From positions 1 through 24,419 of the forward strand of contig JAJFTY010000090.1 of assembly GCA_021372695.1 (NCBI GenBank): a stretch of DNA of 24,419 nt, read 5' to 3'. Positions 22,398-24,419 of the stretch are shown here, piece by piece (the first letter of the stretch is position 1; each line of letters starts with the position of its first letter). Position numbers and translations under genes: made by a program. The notes beneath the pieces were generated by a model, which ran no database searches, was not told the DNA's origin, and was given only the letters and a program-made list of their open reading frames with translations. The DNA comes from Deltaproteobacteria bacterium (GTDB taxonomy: Bacteria; Desulfobacterota; Syntrophia; Syntrophales; UBA5619).

Positions 22398-23798
22398 ATG
22401 ATGTACCTGGAGAAACTTCAGCACTCGGCTCGTGAAAAAACCGTCCGCGTACTCATCATCGGTGCCGGGGAATACGGGTTCTCACTCGTCGCCCAGTCCC
22501 GGCGGACACCGGGTCTGTCCGTATGCGCGATCCATGCGCGCCGGCCCGAGCGGGGCGTTGCGGCATTCAGGCACGCCGGGCTTCCGGACGAGGCGATCAG
22601 GGTCTGCGAAACCAGAGCCCAGGCGGAGAAGGCGCTTTCGGCAGGCAAGGTCGTCGTCTCGGACGATGCGCTCATGCTGATCCAGTTGCCGATCGACATC
22701 GTAGTGGAGGCGACAGGTTCTCCCGAGGCCGCGACCCTTCACGCCGACGCGGCCCTCAAATGCGGCAAACATGTGGTCATGGTGTCCAAAGAGGCGGACA
22801 TCGTGCTGGGGCCGCTGTTCCACCGCAGGGCCAAGGCGGCAGGGCTGGTCTATACGCCGGTGGACGGCGATCAGCCGTGCCTGCTCATGCAACTGGTCGT
22901 CTGGGCACAGGTGCTGGGACTCGAGATCCTGTGCGCGGGGAAGACGAGCGAGTATGATTTCGTGTATGACCGGGCCGCCGGGCGGGTCACGAGCCTGGAT
23001 CGCGCCGTTGACGCCTCCGGGTTCGCGGCGCTGTGGGATCGCGGAGGCCGGGATCTCCGGAGCCTGATCGAGGCGCGGTCAGTGGCGCTGGCGGCGATTC
23101 CGCAGCATACGGTTCCCGATCTGGTGGAAATGGGCATCGTGGCCAACGCGACGGGTCTCGTGCCGGACATCCCCGCGTTCCATGCGCCCATCGCCCGGAC
23201 GCAGGAAATCGCGGACATCCTCGTGCCGGCAGGATTGGGCGGCATTCTCGGCGGGAGCAACAGGCTGGATGTCGTCAACCAGCTCCGCCGCCCGGACGAG
23301 GCCAGCTTTGCCGGCGGCGTTTTCGTCGTGGTTCGCTGCGAGGACCGTGTCTCGTGGGAAGTCCTGCGGGCCAAAGGCCATGAGGTGAACCGCTCCGGCG
23401 ATGCGGCGATGATCTACCGGCCTTCGCACCTTCTGGGCGTGGAATCGGCGACGACGTTGCTGGCGGCCGCGCTTCACGGGATGTCATCGGGTACGGAAGA
23501 GATCTGGCCCCGCTTCGACGTGGTTGGACGGGCGACCCAATTTCTCCCCGCAGGCACCCTCCTGACGGTGGCCGGCCATCATCACCAGATCGCAGGGGTG
23601 GAGGGAGTGCTGGTCGAAGCCCTCAGGGTCGAGGGGCAGAATCCCGTGCCTTTCTATATGATGGGAGATAAGCGGCTCAGCCGGGACGTCCCGGCAGGAA
23701 CGATCATCACGGCAGAGATGGTGCAGCGGCCGGCGGATTCCCTGCTCTGGACGCTTCGGCGGGAGATGGAAGAAGTATTCGCGGTTCGGGTTTCTTGA
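22398..23798 (+). CDS. Homoserine-dehydrogenase-like NAD(P)-binding protein with SAF domain (COG4091 type)
   Basis: A 466-residue protein. The N-terminus has a Rossmann fold with VRVLIIGAGEYGFSL (GxGxxG) and IDIVVEATGSPEAATLHADAALKCGKHVVMVSKEAD, as in homoserine dehydrogenase and related oxidoreductases. The middle part (about 150-350) is the putative catalytic domain, and the C-terminus (about 370-450) is a SAF-type domain ending KRLSRDVPAGTIITAEMVQ. The family is annotated only as a predicted homoserine dehydrogenase; a true methionine/threonine role is unlikely here because the gene is sandwiched between a TTT transporter and a class II aldolase. An oxidoreductase acting on a hydroxy acid or sugar acid is a reasonable guess. 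A second ATG one codon later (22401) has better ribosome-site spacing. Confidence 0.85.
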   Translation: MMYLEKLQHSAREKTVRVLIIGAGEYGFSLVAQSRRTPGLSVCAIHARRPERGVAAFRHAGLPDEAIRVCETRAQAEKALSAGKVVVSDDALMLIQLPIDIVVEATGSPEAATLHADAALKCGKHVVMVSKEADIVLGPLFHRRAKAAGLVYTPVDGDQPCLLMQLVVWAQVLGLEILCAGKTSEYDFVYDRAAGRVTSLDRAVDASGFAALWDRGGRDLRSLIEARSVALAAIPQHTVPDLVEMGIVANATGLVPDIPAFHAPIARTQEIADILVPAGLGGILGGSNRLDVVNQLRRPDEASFAGGVFVVVRCEDRVSWEVLRAKGHEVNRSGDAAMIYRPSHLLGVESATTLLAAALHGMSSGTEEIWPRFDVVGRATQFLPAGTLLTVAGHHHQIAGVEGVLVEALRVEGQNPVPFYMMGDKRLSRDVPAGTIITAEMVQRPADSLLWTLRREMEEVFAVRVS

Positions 23799-23818
23799 AA
23801 AAAGGAGAAGTGAAAAAC

Positions 23819-24419
23819 ATGAGCAAAGAATTAGAAATCATCCGTCTGCGGAAGGAATTGTCCGATTTCTCGATAAGGTCATTCAAACGGGGACTCGTCA
23901 GTGGAACCGGAGGAAACATGAGCGTCAGGATCCCCGGCACCGACGAGGTCCTGATCACCCCGACCGGCATCTCCCTCGAGGACATCACCCCGGAGATCAA
24001 TCTGCTGATGACCCTCGACGGCGCGGTCCTGGAAAATCCCTGCGGGCTGAAATCGTCGAAGGAGACCGGCTTTCATCTGGCGGCCTACCGGCTGCGCCCG
24101 GATGCGGGGGCGGTGGCCCACCTTCACCCTCCCTACGCGACGGCCTATTCGAACCGGCTGAAGCCCCTTCCCCTGGTGACGGTCTCGGCCCGGGGCGTCC
24201 TCAAGGAGGTTCCGTGCATCGAGAGCGCTCCGGCGGGATCTCCGGAGCTTTCCCGGTATGTCCAGGAGGGGCTGAAGCAATTTCCCACCCTGGTGAAGGT
24301 CGTCCTGATGCGGGAGCATGGAACCCTGGCGCTGGGCGCCGACCTGGCCAACGCCTACTACCTCACCGATCTCGCCGAGGATTCGGCGAAGATCGCCTTC
24401 ATCGAAGGCAACATCAGGG
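23819..24419 (+). CDS. Class II aldolase/adducin family protein, 3' end cut by the window
   Basis: The first 200 residues are present; the gene runs off the right edge. Class II aldolases use a divalent metal to cleave sugar phosphates or related hydroxy-oxo acids, and some members are decarboxylases. Seen are RGLVSGTGGNMSVR, VLITPTGIS, SSKETGFHLAAY with the catalytic Glu, the two metal-binding His in AHLHPPYATAY and the third in MREHGTLALG. All metal ligands of the fuculose-phosphate aldolase type are in place. The ATG follows GGAG by 11 bases and lies 20 bases after the COG4091-type gene, so they are co-transcribed with the second TTT system and likely act on the imported compound or its product. 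Confidence 0.9.
   Translation, partial: MSKELEIIRLRKELSDFSIRSFKRGLVSGTGGNMSVRIPGTDEVLITPTGISLEDITPEINLLMTLDGAVLENPCGLKSSKETGFHLAAYRLRPDAGAVAHLHPPYATAYSNRLKPLPLVTVSARGVLKEVPCIESAPAGSPELSRYVQEGLKQFPTLVKVVLMREHGTLALGADLANAYYLTDLAEDSAKIAFIEGNIR

Overview
The window looks like a chromosomal stretch of a GC-rich, probably anaerobic Desulfobacterota bacterium (former Deltaproteobacteria, in the style of Syntrophus, Smithella or Syntrophorhabdus). The hints are the NtrC-type two-component systems, the acyl-CoA ligase, the abundance of tripartite tricarboxylate transporters (TTT) and the style of the proteins. This taxonomic reading is an inference; no rRNA or tRNA gene is present to test it.

Left part (1-5.5 kb) is signalling. 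The 5' end of a cyclase-family hydrolase gene runs off the left edge on the minus strand. Divergent from it is a two-gene operon: a soluble histidine kinase and a sigma54-dependent response regulator. Good GG-N10-GC sigma54 promoter candidates precede this operon and also the next small gene, which encodes a degenerate receiver-like protein. A lone CheW follows, and then a thoroughly decayed membrane histidine kinase whose individual lesions can be read from the sequence.

Middle part (5.5-10 kb) holds an isolated small exported protein gene bracketed by two terminators, a universal stress protein gene that looks more AT-rich than its surroundings, and a minus-strand pair. The pair is an acyl-CoA ligase followed after one base by an SfsA nuclease fused to a C-terminal DUF123 (GIY-YIG-like) domain.

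Right part (10-24.4 kb) is catabolic. A plus-strand module carries an aspartate-type aminotransferase, an RraA-fold aldolase/decarboxylase-like protein, and the large and small subunits of a LeuCD/homoaconitase-type hydro-lyase. A convergent minus-strand operon carries tctA-tctC-tctB plus a second aminotransferase. Back to back with it is a plus-strand operon carrying a second complete TTT system (tctC-tctB-tctA), a COG4091-type homoserine-dehydrogenase-like protein with a SAF domain, and a class II aldolase cut by the right edge. Between the two divergent TTT operons lies a frameshifted fragment of an acyl-CoA ligase related to the intact ligase at 8.3-10 kb.

Together the right half reads as uptake of multi-carboxylated organic acids or amino acids (TTT), transamination, hydration/dehydration and aldol cleavage to central metabolites. 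The exact substrates cannot be read from sequence. Strong hairpins lie immediately 3' of both tctC genes, which fits differential expression of the binding protein. No mobile element, CRISPR array, rRNA or tRNA was seen.
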